Positions 11,692 through 22,079 are shown, counted from the stretch's first letter. The stretch is DNA of 64,000 nt from Tenrec ecaudatus (GCF_050624435.1 NC_134546.1:75805700-75869699); one strand, 5' to 3'. Translations and numbers: made by a program. Notes: a model not told the origin generated them from the letters alone.

Positions 11692-12095
11692 GATATTGTT
11701 AGGTACCGTTGAGTTGGCTTCAACTCTGAGAGATCCCATGTACAAGGATGAACTGCTACCCTGAAGTGCACTCTCTTCAGTCATTCCCCTGTTTGGACTC
11801 ATCATTGCAGCCTTTGTGACAATCCACCTCCTTGAAAGTCTCTCTTTTTCAATGGCATTCCAATTTAGCAAGCACAAGACCATTCTCTGGGTTCTGGTTC
11901 CTCATGATGACATATCCAAATATGTGAGATAAAGTCTTACTTGAATGCTTCCAAGAATCATTCCAGATATGTTAATTCTGAAAGAGACCCACTTGTCCTG
12001 CAGGCAGTCCGTGGTATATTTAATATTATTCTCTAACACCATAACTCAAATGCATCAACTCTTCTTTGGTAGTTCTCTTTTTTTCTCCTTCTTTG
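11692..12095 (-). mobile_element. RTE/BovB-like retrotransposon fragment, 3' part
   Basis: The + strand carries the antisense of the afrotherian RTE 3' region: 'TTGTTAGGTACCGTTGAGTT', 'CTCATCATTGCAGCCTTTGTGACAATCCACCTCCTTGA' split into these familiar blocks, and 'GCAGTCCGTGGTATATTTAATATT'-type sequence. The coding sense is therefore minus. Frames are closed by stops. Confidence 0.8.
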
Positions 12096-12099
12096 CATG

Positions 12100-12275
12100 T
12101 GGGTTGCATTTTTTTTAATTATTTTATTTTTATCACTTAATTGGGGGCTCATATGGCTCTTATCACAATCCATCTATCCATTGTGCCAAGAACATTTGCA
12201 CTTATGTTGCCATCATCATTTAAAAAATATTTTCTTCCTGCTTGAGCCCTTGGTATCAGCTCCTCATTAAAAAAA
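12100..12275 (-). mobile_element. L1 3'-terminal fragment, minus strand
   Basis: Antisense L1 terminus: 'TTAATTGGGGGCTCATATGG', 'CTTATCACAATCCATC', 'TTGAGCCCTTGGTATCAGC'. It abuts the RTE fragment upstream. Confidence 0.75.
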
Positions 12276-12554
12276 TCTTATATGGTACTTGGCCTTTATT
12301 AGAGTCACTCTTAGCTATCACCACTGTGGCAGCTGTTTCTGGCACTTGAGAGAGAATCCAGGGTTGCTACCAGAATCACACAATGCATAGGAAAGCATCC
12401 TACAATAAGTACTCAAGGAGCAAAAAATAACAGCAGTGCCAACATTGAAGAAATCTATAAAATGTCTTAACATCAGTCAACATGAAGAGAAATGTTCATC
12501 TGATGAAAGTAAAGATCGTGATGTATGTAAGTTATATTTAGAGGAACCTGGACC

Positions 12555-12765
12555 ACAAAACCATGTGGCATAATGATTAAGTAATCAACTTTTGGGCAAC
12601 AGGTTGGCAGTTCAAAACCACTCAATGATGACTCATTTGGTTAAATATCTGATAACTTTCTCCCATCAGTATTAAAGAAAAGAAAACCCTCTTCAGATAG
12701 TTCTCTTCCATGCAGGTTCTCTATGAGACTCTGTGCCCAAACAGCCTTGGATGCTTAAAGTTCTT
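12555..12765 (+). repeat. AfroSINE-like SINE
   Basis: 'ATGTGGCATAATGATTAAGT', 'CAACAGGTTGGCAGTTCAAA' (B box region) and 'TCTATGAGACTCTGTGCC'. Diverged copy of the tRNA-derived SINE. Confidence 0.65.
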
Positions 12766-13064
12766 AAAATATGTGGACAAGACATTGGCTACCAATAATT
12801 AGCCAAAATACAGTGAACGTCAACATAAGAGCACATATAAAGACATTGTATTCTGTTACATATTTCCCTTTGCTAGATGTGCTTTTCTGCATAAAACAAG
12901 TACCTTTCCCCCAGCACTGTTATTCAAACCAGGAAGAATGTTTTGTGTTTTGTTTTATTTTATTTTTGATGATGCAAAGTGCCAGAGTGCGTTCCAAATT
13001 CTAAGTGATTCAATGTACAACAAAATGAAATAATGCCTAATTCAACATCACAATCACAATGAAT

Positions 13065-13330
13065 ATTTTTGAGCTCACTGTTACAGCCTCTGTGTCAATC
13101 CACCTCATGATGTGCCTGTTCTTCACTGATCCCCTAATTTATCATGGTTGATGTCTTTCTCAGGGGACTGGTATCAAAACTTTACATGAAACAAAGTATC
13201 CCCATCTTTGATTCTAATGAACTCTCTGGCTGTCCTCCTTTCAACACAGATCTGTTTGTTTTATTGCCAGCCTGCCCCACAGTACTTCCATCATTCATTT
13301 TGAACATCATAAGTCAAAGGCCCTCATTTT
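13065..13330 (-). mobile_element. RTE/BovB-like fragment
   Basis: Antisense RTE blocks on the + strand: 'GAGCTCACTGTTACAGCC', 'TGTGTCAATCCACCTCATGA', 'CTTTCTCAGGGGACTGG', 'CCCCACAGTACTTCC'. The frame at 13144-13542 only reads through this antisense sequence and is not a gene. Confidence 0.7.
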
Positions 13331-13454
13331 TCCCATGGCCTTCCTTTTTTATAGTCGAGAGTTCATATAAATATAGTAATATTGAAAATATTGTGACTTG
13401 GCTTTTGAAAGTGACATTTTTGAAACCCTGTAATATGGACCTGTCAGTGCAGAG

Positions 13455-13653
13455 ATGTCAAGGGCTATGGTGGTGTTGTGGGATAAGATTTGCTCACCAC
13501 AAACAAGGTCAGGGATTCAAACCAGCCAACGGGTCCTCCTGAGTAAGATGACATTGTCTATTACTGTATATAATTACACTCAGCAGAAGCCTAACAAGCA
13601 GTTCTAATCAGTCTTCTAGGGTTCCTATGAGTCAGAGTAGATTTGCTTTTGAA
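13455..13653 (+). repeat. AfroSINE-like SINE carrying the DPPA4 retrocopy insertion site
   Basis: 'CTATGGTGGTGTTGTGGGAT', 'GGTCAGGGATTCAAACCAGC' and 'CCTATGAGTCAGAGTAGATT' follow the SINE order. The processed pseudogene begins right at its 3' end. Confidence 0.65.
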
Positions 13654-13668
13654 AGAAGAGATTGTTCA
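13654..13668 (+). repeat. Target-site duplication, 5' copy (DPPA4 retrocopy)
   Basis: AGAAGAGATTGTTCA, repeated without mismatch at 15445-15459 after the poly(A) tail. Confidence 0.93.
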
Positions 13669-15444
13669 GGAAGTGGGTGGGCGGAGTTATAAAAGCAGCC
13701 ACCGGGAGTCTGTGGCTATTTCAGTTGGAAGGAGGACTGTCTTTTGGGCACCCTCACCTTTGTGACTATGGAGAATGCAAAAGGCAAGGAGCTGAACTCC
13801 ACAGGGAATCCCTCAGGAGAGTGTGTCACTCTCAGCTTTGAACCAGTGTTAGAACCTGAACTTGTCCCGTGGGCTACGAATGAACCAAGCAAGTCGTCAA
13901 CTGTGCAAAACTGCGCGTCTCAGGTGACTCAACAAAAAAGAATTAAAAAAAGAAAAAGATAATTCGCAAAACGATGACAACTTGAAATCCCGAAAGAAGA
14001 TTCTTATTCCTCCATTACCATCAAAACTGCTGCCCATTCACCTGGTTTACCGAGACATCCTGCGGGCCTGGTGCCATCAATTAAAGCTGAGCACCAAGGA
14101 CCAGCAACTAGATGCATATAAGCGACTGTATGAACATGCTCGAGCCCAAATCAGAATTTTCCTGCCACAGCAAAGGAAGCCAAGATGCAGACACGGCTAA
14201 AAAAATCAAATGTGGCCAAATGAAATCTAGACAGTTTGCAAAAAAATGAATATGTATCCTGAAGGGACTCGCCCCCCTGAAGCAACTCCTTCCTCTGCAG
14301 GAGGGGCACCTGCCTTTGAATCCGTTCTCCAACAGGACGCCATTGCAGATGACAATATGGTAATACAGATGACAAGCTCCACCAGTGTGGCTGTGCTGGC
14401 CTCCTGGTGAAGAATTGCAGGCAAAGCTGGGAAGGTGGAGGTGGAAGAATCACCACCAGAGACTCATGCAGTCAGTTGGTGTGTGGTACATGGGAGAAGT
14501 CTCCCTGCAACCAGAAGTGGCTGGGTTCGATTCCAGTTTCATGCTGGACAAGCCTGGGTCCCTGAGAAACCAGGAAGAGTGAGTGCTCTCTTCTCGATAC
14601 CTGCCAGTAATTTTCCACCTCCGCATATGGAAGACAACCTGCTGTGTCCCAAATATGTCCAGAGGAACTGGGTAATGAAAGAAAGCGTCCAAAGTGAGTA
14701 GGGTACCCCGGAAAAGGACACTTCCAAGATTGGCGTTAACGATTGTCATCATGTCCTTCTGGGCTTCCGTCCACGCCCTCCCATGGCCCTGCTCGCGGTG
14801 GGAACAGACTGTCGGGGGCGGGTGTCCCCTTTTGCAATCTGGACTGTGAAGTCAACCCCAGTTTTGCTTGCTGCTTCCTGAGTTGAGATTCAGAAGACAC
14901 TGATGTTTAAAATTGTTACAACTTTACAAATTACCATACGCCCCAGCTAATAAAAACATAAATAGTTCAAAGTCCACCAATTCCAACATTTCCTTGACCC
15001 TCTGAAGTACACATGGCTTAAGCTGAGCTTTGGTGGAGAGTGCTTCTGATCAGAATGGGTTGTGCCCAAGTCACTGAAGACAAGATTACTAAGTTTGCTT
15101 CTGTACTGAATTTTCTTTGCCTGAACACTGATTTTAGGAGCTGTTCCTTTCTAACTGTAAGCTTAATGACTTCAAGAAATTGAATATTTAAGACAAAAAT
15201 ACCTAATATTCTTAATATAGAAAACATGTTTCCAAAATATCTGTAATTTGCCGCTGGTATCAGTGTTATCACCATTGTTATTACTGGTAGCTGTCTTGTG
15301 GCTTCTGCTTTTGAAAAAGTTTAAGCACAATGTACTGAAGTTATAGATGCTCTTGTGTATTTCATCCTATGTATGTGTGGGGATCAAATATGTGAATTAT
15401 TCACTAATATTCTTGTAAGCATTAAAGCAACAACAAAAAAAAAG
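13669..15444 (+). pseudogene. DPPA4: DPPA4 processed pseudogene
   Basis: Retrocopy of developmental pluripotency-associated 4, a chromatin protein of pluripotent and germ cells. A 5' UTR runs to the ATG at 13769 (MENAKGKELNSTG). The first frame closes at 13960. The SAP DNA-binding region is legible at about 14000-14135 (IPPLPSKLLPIHLVYRD, RAWCHQLKLSTKDQQLDAYK). The C-terminal DPPA2/4 domain is at about 14485-14700 (WCVVHGRSLPA, HAGQAWVPEK, SALFSIPASNFPPPHMED), in a different frame, ending at the stop 14699-14701. The 3' UTR ends with ATTAAA (15421-15426) and a poly(A) tract. No introns, poly(A), and a perfect 15-bp duplication on both sides show L1-mediated retroposition. It is broken by frameshifts and cannot make the full protein. 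DPPA2 is the close alternative, but residue matches favour DPPA4. Confidence 0.9.
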
Positions 15445-15459
15445 AGAAGAGATTGTTCA
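15445..15459 (+). repeat. Target-site duplication, 3' copy (DPPA4 retrocopy)
   Basis: Identical to 13654-13668 and directly behind the poly(A) tail. Confidence 0.93.
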
Positions 15460-15913
15460 TTTTTAGGTCAGTAGCTTGGTTTTCTGATTTTCCTACGGTC
15501 AGAAGAATGTCTGGTATGTTCCTAGTTCTCAGACCTCACAAAGAAAAAACAATTCATGAATTAGTGGATGACTGTGTTTAAATCAAACAATACTGCTACA
15601 CTGGAATTCTGATTTTGTAATTTCAAATATTGGAATCTGGGGAGCCAGCTAATTCAATGTATGCTTGTGGGTCACATCACTCCTCTCTCTGTCATCCAAC
15701 TTGATTCAAGAATCAGCTCTGGAGACACTTTGTTGTGGAGCTGTGGTGCCTGTGCATTAGCACACTGTTCATAGTCCCCACCTCATGTAACAGCCAGGAA
15801 CACTCCTTGGCAAATGCCTGTTGTGGTTTCTTACCTAATGAGACCACCACCATCCATGCCCTGCAATCAGGGGATTCCAGAGCCTTCTGAGTCAGGGAGC
15901 CTTTGATGCAGAA
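15460..15913. other. 5' flank of the IGHV6-like pseudogene
   Basis: No perfect ATGCAAAT octamer is present. The best candidate is TGGCAAAT at 15808-15815 (6 of 8). Nothing else recognised. Confidence 0.5.
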
Positions 15914-16336
15914 ATGTCTGCTTCTTTTCTCTTCTTCCTCCTGATGGTGCTGGGTCTCCCATCAGGTCAGTGGCAGGGAAATGCAGTGGATCACAGCACA
16001 TTCAAAGACATATGGGGCCTTTAATGCTTGTTTCCGAAGACTCCAGGGGCCCTGTCCCACATGCAGCTACAGGAGTCAGGTGATCAGGTGGTGAAGCTTC
16101 TCAGACCCTCACTCTTACCTCTACCATCGCTAGGGACTCTGTTTCCAACATCAGTGCTACTTGGGACTGGATCAGACAGAGCCCTGGGAGAAGCCTTAAG
16201 TGGATGGGAAAGACCTTCTATGGATGAGTGGTATAGCGAATACACACCATGTCTCAGAGACCATCAAGTCACATCCATGAACCAGTTCTCCCTGCAGCTG
16301 AGCTCTGTGACCACTGAAAAGCACTGTGCAAGGAGA
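15914..16336 (+). pseudogene. IGHV6-like variable pseudogene
   Basis: Exon 1 (15914-15965) encodes MSASFLFFLLMVLGLPS, close to the IGHV6 leader in length and sequence, followed by a GTCAGT donor. The acceptor CTCCAG ends at 16046. The V exon keeps the IGHV6 hallmarks: 'GGGACTCTGTTTCCAACA' then 'AGTGCTACTTGGGACTGG' (long CDR1, SATWDW), 'CAGACAGAGCCCTGGGAGAAG' in FR2 and 'GAGTGGTATAGCGAATAC' (the extended WYSEY CDR2). Small deletions destroy the frame in FR1 and CDR2, and the region coding for the YYC motif is partly deleted, so 'ACTGAAAAGCACTGTGCAAGG' replaces the normal end. The heptamer is also lost. Human IGHV6 is a single, strongly conserved gene nearest the D cluster; here it is dead and lies between other V segments. 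Confidence 0.85.
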
Positions 16337-16375
16337 AAAGGAGAGGGAAAGTCAATGTGAGCCCCCACACAACCC
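16337..16375 (+). promoter_or_regulatory. Degraded RSS of the IGHV6-like pseudogene
   Basis: At the right spacing are a nonamer ACACAACCC (16367-16375) and a 23-bp spacer (16344-16366), but the heptamer position reads AAAGGAG (16337-16343) instead of CACAGTG and should not support cleavage. Confidence 0.7.
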
Positions 16376-17260
16376 GCCATGCAGGACAGCTGGGGACTGA
16401 ACTAAGAGAGCTCTTCTACCAGCAGGGGTAGCTCAGGCCCAGGAACCAGAAGCAGGTGTGTGTGTGTGAACACAGATGAGATCTTCTGCTGTGTCTTGGG
16501 TTCATTTTGTTCCCACTGCTTAGGAGCAGATTTAGAGGAAACTCCAGTAGAAACTGCCTGAGGAGAGTATGGGGGTGGGGGTAGTTTTGTCATTGTATGC
16601 TGAATCTTTTCGTTTCTTTTTAACTTGATGAGTAATTTCTTTTAAAATTTGGTAAGTAGTCTCCATGTTCTTAAACATAGACCCTGGGATCTTCTTCAGA
16701 ATTACATTAAAGTTATAGATTGCTTAGAGTGTGTTACTTTCACAAAGTTAAGGCTTCCTCTTCATGAACGTGACCCGTTATTCTAATTATGGGTGTGTCT
16801 TTTGGTATCATGGAAAATGTTTTCTTATAATTTTCTTTCTACAAGATTTTTGTTTTTCTGTTTGGGCTTACTCCAATTTACTTTATACTTTAAGTGGCTA
16901 TTGTAAATTGTATTATTTTCTTTTCAGAGCTTTATCTAACAGTACGTGAAATCAAACTGATTATTTGTGTTTCCTTTATAACCTGTGAAATTGCTTAACC
17001 TTCCAACTGTTTTCTATAATTTTCTTCTAGAGCTTTTGGGTTTTCTATGTTTAGAGTGATATCATCAGCAATTATAGAGAGTTTTACTTCTTCATTACCA
17101 TTTTGGATGCATTAGTTTATCATTTGTTGATTTATAGTTATAGTTAAATTTGAAGCATTATATGAAATAAGATTTGTATTTAATGGTATCCTTATTTCAT
17201 TCTAATTTGGAAGGTGAATGCTTGCACTTCCTCTCCATGGAGTGCAATGTTTGCCATTGG
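16376..17260. other. V 3' flank and unassigned AT-rich sequence
   Basis: A short GT run lies at about 16456-16467. From about 16600 the sequence is AT-rich with no open frame of interest and some resemblance to antisense LINE coding sequence that I cannot confirm. Confidence 0.45.
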
Positions 17261-17264
17261 CATT

Positions 17265-18075
17265 GTATGTTGCTGCTTTAAGTCCTGTCAAATCAGTTTG
17301 GACTCATAGCAACACTAGAGAAAACAGAATGAAAGAGAATCATCCTCACAATTTTCATATGTGAGGCCTTTTTTTGCAGTTACTGTGCCAGCTATGTTCT
17401 TAAAGGTCATCCTTTAAAAACTGACCTTATGCTTTATCAACCAGGACGTCTTTTTCCAAGTTCTGATTTCCTTGACACATGTTCAAAGTACTTGAGATGA
17501 AGTAATACTATGCTTACTTCTTTGTATTAAGCATCACAAGTGTACATCATCCAATATAGGATTGTTTGTTCCTCTAACAGTCTACCACACCATCAAATTA
17601 TTCACCAGTATCATGATTCAAATACATTGTTTCATCTTCGATCTTTCTCATTCATTGTCCAACTTTGACATGCATTTGAGACCATTGAAATTTCATAGCT
17701 TGGGCCAGGTGTATTTCAGTCCTCAAAGAGACTTTCTTGCTCTTCGATCATTAAAGAAGTCTTGTGAGCAGATTCACTGAAATGCATCATTTGATTGACT
17801 GTGGCTTCCTGAACACTGATTATAAATCTAAGCAAGATGAACTCCATCACAGCCTCGATCTTATCTCCACTTACCATATTTTCTATTGGTCCCATAGTGA
17901 GAAGTTTCATTTTCTTTGCATTGATTTGTAATGTAGAGTGAAGGCAGCAATTTCTGAACTTCATCAGTAAGTTTTCAAGTCATATTATATTGGAACATGT
18001 AGTTTTATTTCACCTGCATATGACAGATTATTAGCTGGGTTTACTACATCCTGATGTGTGTTTTCCATTTAGTAC
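17265..18075 (-). mobile_element. RTE/BovB-like fragment including reverse transcriptase
   Basis: The + strand shows antisense RTE blocks from the 3' end inward. On the minus strand at 17716-17964 a frame reads 'LHSTLQINAKKMKLLTMGPI' and 'EAVMEFILLRFIISV', the diverged counterpart of the conserved RTE block after the catalytic reverse transcriptase domain (compare 'tttgpm.ni..ge.ievv.dfi.lgs'). Stops and frameshifts show a dead copy. A short stretch at about 18160-18260 may be RTE sequence in the opposite orientation. Confidence 0.8.
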
Positions 18076-18299
18076 AGCTTCTCATGTTATTTTTTTCAGT
18101 ATAGCATGGTGCACAGAGAAACTGCTGACGTTTCCAATCATTCTGTATTGCTGTGAAGCACAATGAACACCCATGGAAGCAACAAACAAGAAATCACACC
18201 ACAGATTGCATTGAGCATGAAAAATGACTTCATGACAGTGCTTAAAATGCTTTCCAGAAAATATGGTCATTGTATAACCACCCATTCCAAGAAAATATT

Positions 18300-18940
18300 T
18301 CAAAACCAAACAAGGCCAATCTAACAAACAATAATAGCACCAATCATAATGTGAGGTAATATATTTGTATCTTTACAACATAAATGTCTCCTTCAGTCAA
18401 GTACCATTTCATGTCCTTTGCCTATTTTGAGTTTCAAATCTCTGTACATGTTCTACTGTCATGACTGGTATTAAGTGAGATGGCATGATAAAGAAATAGG
18501 AGTTAACTCACCAGAAAACATGCAGAGAAATGAGAAAACACCATAGAATAAATATCCATTATTGACTGGGAGTTTTAATAAAATCAAAATTTGTTAACAG
18601 TCTCTATGCTTTCTGTGTCCACAGTTTCTTTGATCTCTCAATAGATGGGGCAAATCTCAAGAAAGAGGATGAATTTAGACTTTTTCTTGTCAGTTTCTGA
18701 AAAAATACTGGAGGTTTCTCTGCCTTTTTCCCATTTTTCTTCTGGGGTTTCTAACATACCAATCTTCCCTTCAATTTCCAGGTTAAATTTCAAAACTTAG
18801 TGACAAGCATCACTTTTGGGGAAGAGTTCTCTAAGAACTGTATAACTTGTCCGTAGTATTGATTTTATTTTAGCTATTATTTGGCCTACTTATCAGTTCT
18901 TTCTAGTAGTATCATGAAATTATAAAATTGTGTAGACATA
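18300..18940. other. Unassigned AT-rich sequence
   Basis: No gene or repeat family recognised with confidence. Confidence 0.45.
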
Positions 18941-18953
18941 AAAGAAGTTGACA

Positions 18954-19396
18954 AAATAACAATGTATAAATTACCAAGGACACCTGAGGGAGGGGGGAGT
19001 GGAGAGGGAGGGGGGAAAAGAGGACCTGATGCAAAGGGCTTAAGTGGAGAGCAAATGCTTTGAGAATGATTGGGGCAGGGAATGTGCGGATGTGCTTTAT
19101 ACAATTGATGTATGTATAGGTATGGATGGTGGTAAGAGTTGTATGAGCCCCTAATAAAATGTAAAAAAAGAAAAGAAGGGAAAAAAAGAAAATGATTAGG
19201 GCAAAGAATGTACAGATGTGCTTTATACAATTGATGTATGTATATGTATGGATTGTGATAAGAGTTGTATGAGCACCTAATAAAATGTTTTTTTTTTAAA
19301 AAAAGAAAATAAATGGGAAAAAAGAATTGTATGAGCCCCCATTAAAATGATTTAAAAAATAAAATAGAACAAGTATACTTAAAGGTCCAAAAAAAA
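18954..19396 (+). mobile_element. 5'-truncated L1 with a tandemly repeated 3' end
   Basis: The body begins in the L1 3' UTR ('AACAATGTATAAATTACCAA') and reaches a first terminus 'GAGCCCCTAATAAAATG' near 19160. A second 3' unit starts with 'GAAAATGATTAGGGCAAAG' near 19187 and ends near 19286, and a third, very short end lies at about 19325-19350. The flanks carry a 9-bp duplication, AAGTTGACA, at 18945-18953 and 19397-19405. The element sits directly before the decayed V relic, so it entered the 5' side or intron of that gene. Confidence 0.8.
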
Positions 19397-19420
19397 AAGT
19401 TGACATCATTGATTATCTTG

Positions 19421-19706
19421 GAGGTCCTGTGACAGGTTCAGCATCATTATTTGGACCCGGGAGTGATGAATCCCTCTCAGAGACTCATCACTTAAAATTT
19501 GCTGTCTCATATTTCTGGTGCTGGTTCTATCAAAACCTGGAGAAGAGACTGGAGTCGTTGTTATCAATATGTTTTAGAGGAAGAAAACAATTACCCATCA
19601 CAATTGAGTTGACTCTCAAGCTTAAAAAGCATGTCCACGAAGCAGTTCTCCCTGCAGCTGAGTTCAATGATCACTGAAGGCACAGGATCCATTTCTGTGT
19701 GAGAGG
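19421..19706 (+). pseudogene. Decayed clan II IGHV relic
   Basis: Starts like the end of a leader exon ('GGTCCTGTGACAG', compare GGTCCTGTCCCAG), and FR1 would begin at 19433 with CAGGTTCAG. Further legible pieces are 'AATCCCTCTCAGAGACTCATC' in shortened form (compare PSQTLSLT), 'GGTGCTGGTTCTATCAAAACC' (FR2), 'TGTCCACGAAGCAGTTCTCC' and 'CTGCAGCTGAGTTCAATGATC' (FR3) and 'TTTCTGTGTGAGAGG' (YCAR region). Many stops and indels. The position of the heptamer reads AACTGTG (19707-19713) and the nonamer CACAAGCTT, so the RSS has decayed too. The leader exon was not found; an L1 lies immediately upstream. Confidence 0.78.
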
Positions 19707-19994
19707 AACTGTGGGAGGACTCAGTGTCATCCCATGCACAAGCTTCCCTTCAATAATGACATTGGTGTATAGGATCACGTGGGCTGCACAAAGCACAGGA
19801 GCCAGGCTCCTGGGGCAATGGGAAAAGCACGGGGGCAAGGAGCTCCTTGTTGGCATCTATGGTTTCCTTTCCCTCCAAATCAGTTTCTACAAGAATTCTC
19901 TCTTCCGTAATGTTTATTATAAAACACATCAACTTCAATATCCATTCATATGTTGTATAAATAAACACAAATATGTGGATGCATGCATACATGA

Positions 19995-20165
19995 ACCCTG
20001 TGGTGTTGTGGTTTCTCTTTAACCTGTGAGTTGAAAGTTCAGGGGTTCAAAACGACCAGCTATTCCACAGGGAAACATGGAGCTTTCTATTTCCATAAAG
20101 TGTTACAGTTTCAGAAATGCTCAAACCTACCCTTTCCTGTAGGGTCGCAATGCAATGAGTGGTGA
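19995..20165 (+). repeat. AfroSINE-like SINE
   Basis: 'CCTGTGGTGTTGTGGTTTC', 'AGTTCAGGGGTTCAAAACGA' (B box), 'GGAGCTTTCTATTTCC' and 'TGTAGGGTCGCAATG' follow the SINE order. Confidence 0.7.
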
Positions 20166-21000
20166 GAGTGATAAGTAGATCAATAAATACAAATATTGTT
20201 TGAATCATTAACATGCATTCAATGGGTTTCATATTCTTGATGGCTGTGCTGAATGAAAATTAAAGTGTAATATTAAAAATGTGGAATTCAATAGAAGAGA
20301 ACGTAGTGGGGAATTCATAACATCAAACATGTAAATGATAGAAACAAAATTATGAAATTAATTACCTCAGTTTCCATCTAATGAAACTAGAAAAAGTTGA
20401 AGTATGCCATATCATAGATTAGTATGGGGAAAATAATAAATAAAGGAACTCAAATAAATGAAAAAGCAGGAACACAGTAAGTAAGTCAATTAAACAAAAA
20501 CTATTTGAAAAGATGAAGTTAAATGATAAATATCCAGTTTTCTTGATCATGACAAAAGAAAGAGGACCGGAATCTCCCAGATAAGAAAACAGAGAGGAAA
20601 CACTATTGTGCATGCTGTATGGGCATATTTTATGAACAACTGCATGCCCACTGTTTAAAAATATCACTGAAATATGAAAATTCTTGAAAGGTAAGGAAAC
20701 CAATAATGTTTCTAACAAGAAACAGATAACAGAGCCATCAAGTATATGTACCTGCATCCACATCTCAAAGGGAACAAGTTGGAATGCACTGATACCTCTC
20801 AGGCCACAATGGTTATTGTGTATGTGATATATAAAGTTCATAAATGTAAAACTACTTTTAAAATATATTGATAATATATAAAAAGTAAAGCAATGCCTGA
20901 TAAACAGAGTAAGAGCTCTGTTGTCCTTTGATAGTGCTTGTGTTTCTGAGTCTGAGGGAGAACTCTTGTTCATATTCTCTACTCCTCTGCTTCTAAATAT
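20165..21000. other. Unassigned AT-rich sequence
   Basis: A 184-codon minus-strand frame (20419-20973) is hydrophobic and AT-driven, with no motif I can name; I regard it as chance. Confidence 0.5.
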
Positions 21001-21008
21001 AAGGGGAC

Positions 21009-21016
21009 ATGCAAAT
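21009..21016 (+). promoter_or_regulatory. V promoter octamer ATGCAAAT (IGHV3 pseudogene)
   Basis: Perfect octamer 125 bp upstream of the leader ATG at 21142. Confidence 0.85.
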
Positions 21017-21141
21017 TCTGCTCTCTGCCTGCTGATAAACTGGCCACAGCCCCCGATGTAGGAGATCTGAGAGCATAGTCCCAGTCTCTAGGGTCTCTGT
21101 TTTTTCCATTTTTGCACAGGAGCTAGTCCAGAAGACACATA

Positions 21142-21606
21142 ATGAATTTTTCCCCGACTTTGGCTTTCATTTTGGCCATTTTACATGTTAATCATTGTAG
21201 ACCATGTAGAATGGTCTAATTTGATATTATTGTGAGTATAATTGTGAGAACATTAGTTTGTATGTGTGTGATCTAATCATGGTGCCTCTGTGTTTACAGG
21301 TGTCCAGTGTGAGGTGCAGCTGGTGGAGTCTGGGGGCGATCTGAGAAAGCCTGGGGGATCTCTGAGACTCTCCTGTGCAGCTTCTGGATTCACCTTCAGT
21401 AACCATGGCATGCACTGGGTCCGCCAGGCTCCAGGGAAGGGCCTGCAGTGCGTCGCAGCCATTAGTAGTACTGGTGGTAGTACATACTACACAGACTCAG
21501 TAAAGGGCTGATTCACCATCTCCAGAGACAATGCCAAGAACACGCTGTATCTGCAGATGAACAGCCTGAAAGCCGAGGACACGGCCATGTATTACTGTGC
21601 AAGAGA
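21142..21606 (+). pseudogene. IGHV3 (clan III) variable pseudogene, nearly intact
   Basis: The leader exon from 21142 (MNFSPTLAFILAILH) is followed by GTTAAT at 21187; it is 45 nt long, whereas V leaders normally end one base into a codon, so the junction would also shift the frame. The acceptor TTTACAG ends at 21299 and exon 2 runs 21300-21606. The mature V starts at 21311 ([18 protein letters not shown]) and has [20 protein letters not shown] and [20 protein letters not shown]. One in-frame TGA at 21509-21511 replaces the Arg of the FR3 start (KGRFTIS), consistent with a CGA-to-TGA transition. TGC at 21449-21451 gives Cys where FR2 normally has Trp (LEWV to LQCV). The V end and RSS are intact. 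A functional allele could exist in the population. Confidence 0.92.
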
Positions 21607-21645
21607 CACAGTGAGGGGAAGTCAGTGAGAGCCCAGACACAAACC
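21607..21645 (+). promoter_or_regulatory. Intact RSS of the IGHV3 pseudogene
   Basis: Heptamer CACAGTG (21607-21613), 23-bp spacer (21614-21636), nonamer ACACAAACC (21637-21645). Confidence 0.93.
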
Positions 21646-22079
21646 TCCCCTGCAGGGAGGAAGCATATCTCCAGGGGGAGCACAGGCCCCACAGAGCACA
21701 GGATCAGTCCCAGCAGCAGGTGCAGATGGTTTCAACTTGGGGATTCTGCCCCATCTCACTGTTCCCCAGGGAATCTCTCTATGTTTATTTTGTGATTATG
21801 TACCCACACCTGATATCTCCTAATTCAAAAACGGTATTTTAAAATAGGAAACATTCTCACATGCAGAAAAATAGCTGTCCCTTATCGAGGGGCAAAGGCC
21901 TTGACAGGCACCCCCAGCATCAGATATCTGCTAAAACTCAAGAACAGATTTTACAATCAGATGCAGGGAAAATGCAGTCATTAGTTAGTGCTAATTGTGA
22001 GTGTACACTCATGTCTGAGCGGTTAGTTTGAGCCCACCCAGTGATGCCTTACGACACAGGACTCACAATCTGCTTCTTT
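21646..22079. other. 3' flank of the IGHV3 pseudogene
   Basis: GC-rich V flank for about 150 bp, then unassigned sequence. Confidence 0.55.

Noticed and set aside
20419..20973. 184-codon minus-strand frame
   Set aside because: Long for the region, but AT-driven and hydrophobic, with no motif, no splice context and no counterpart elsewhere in the window.
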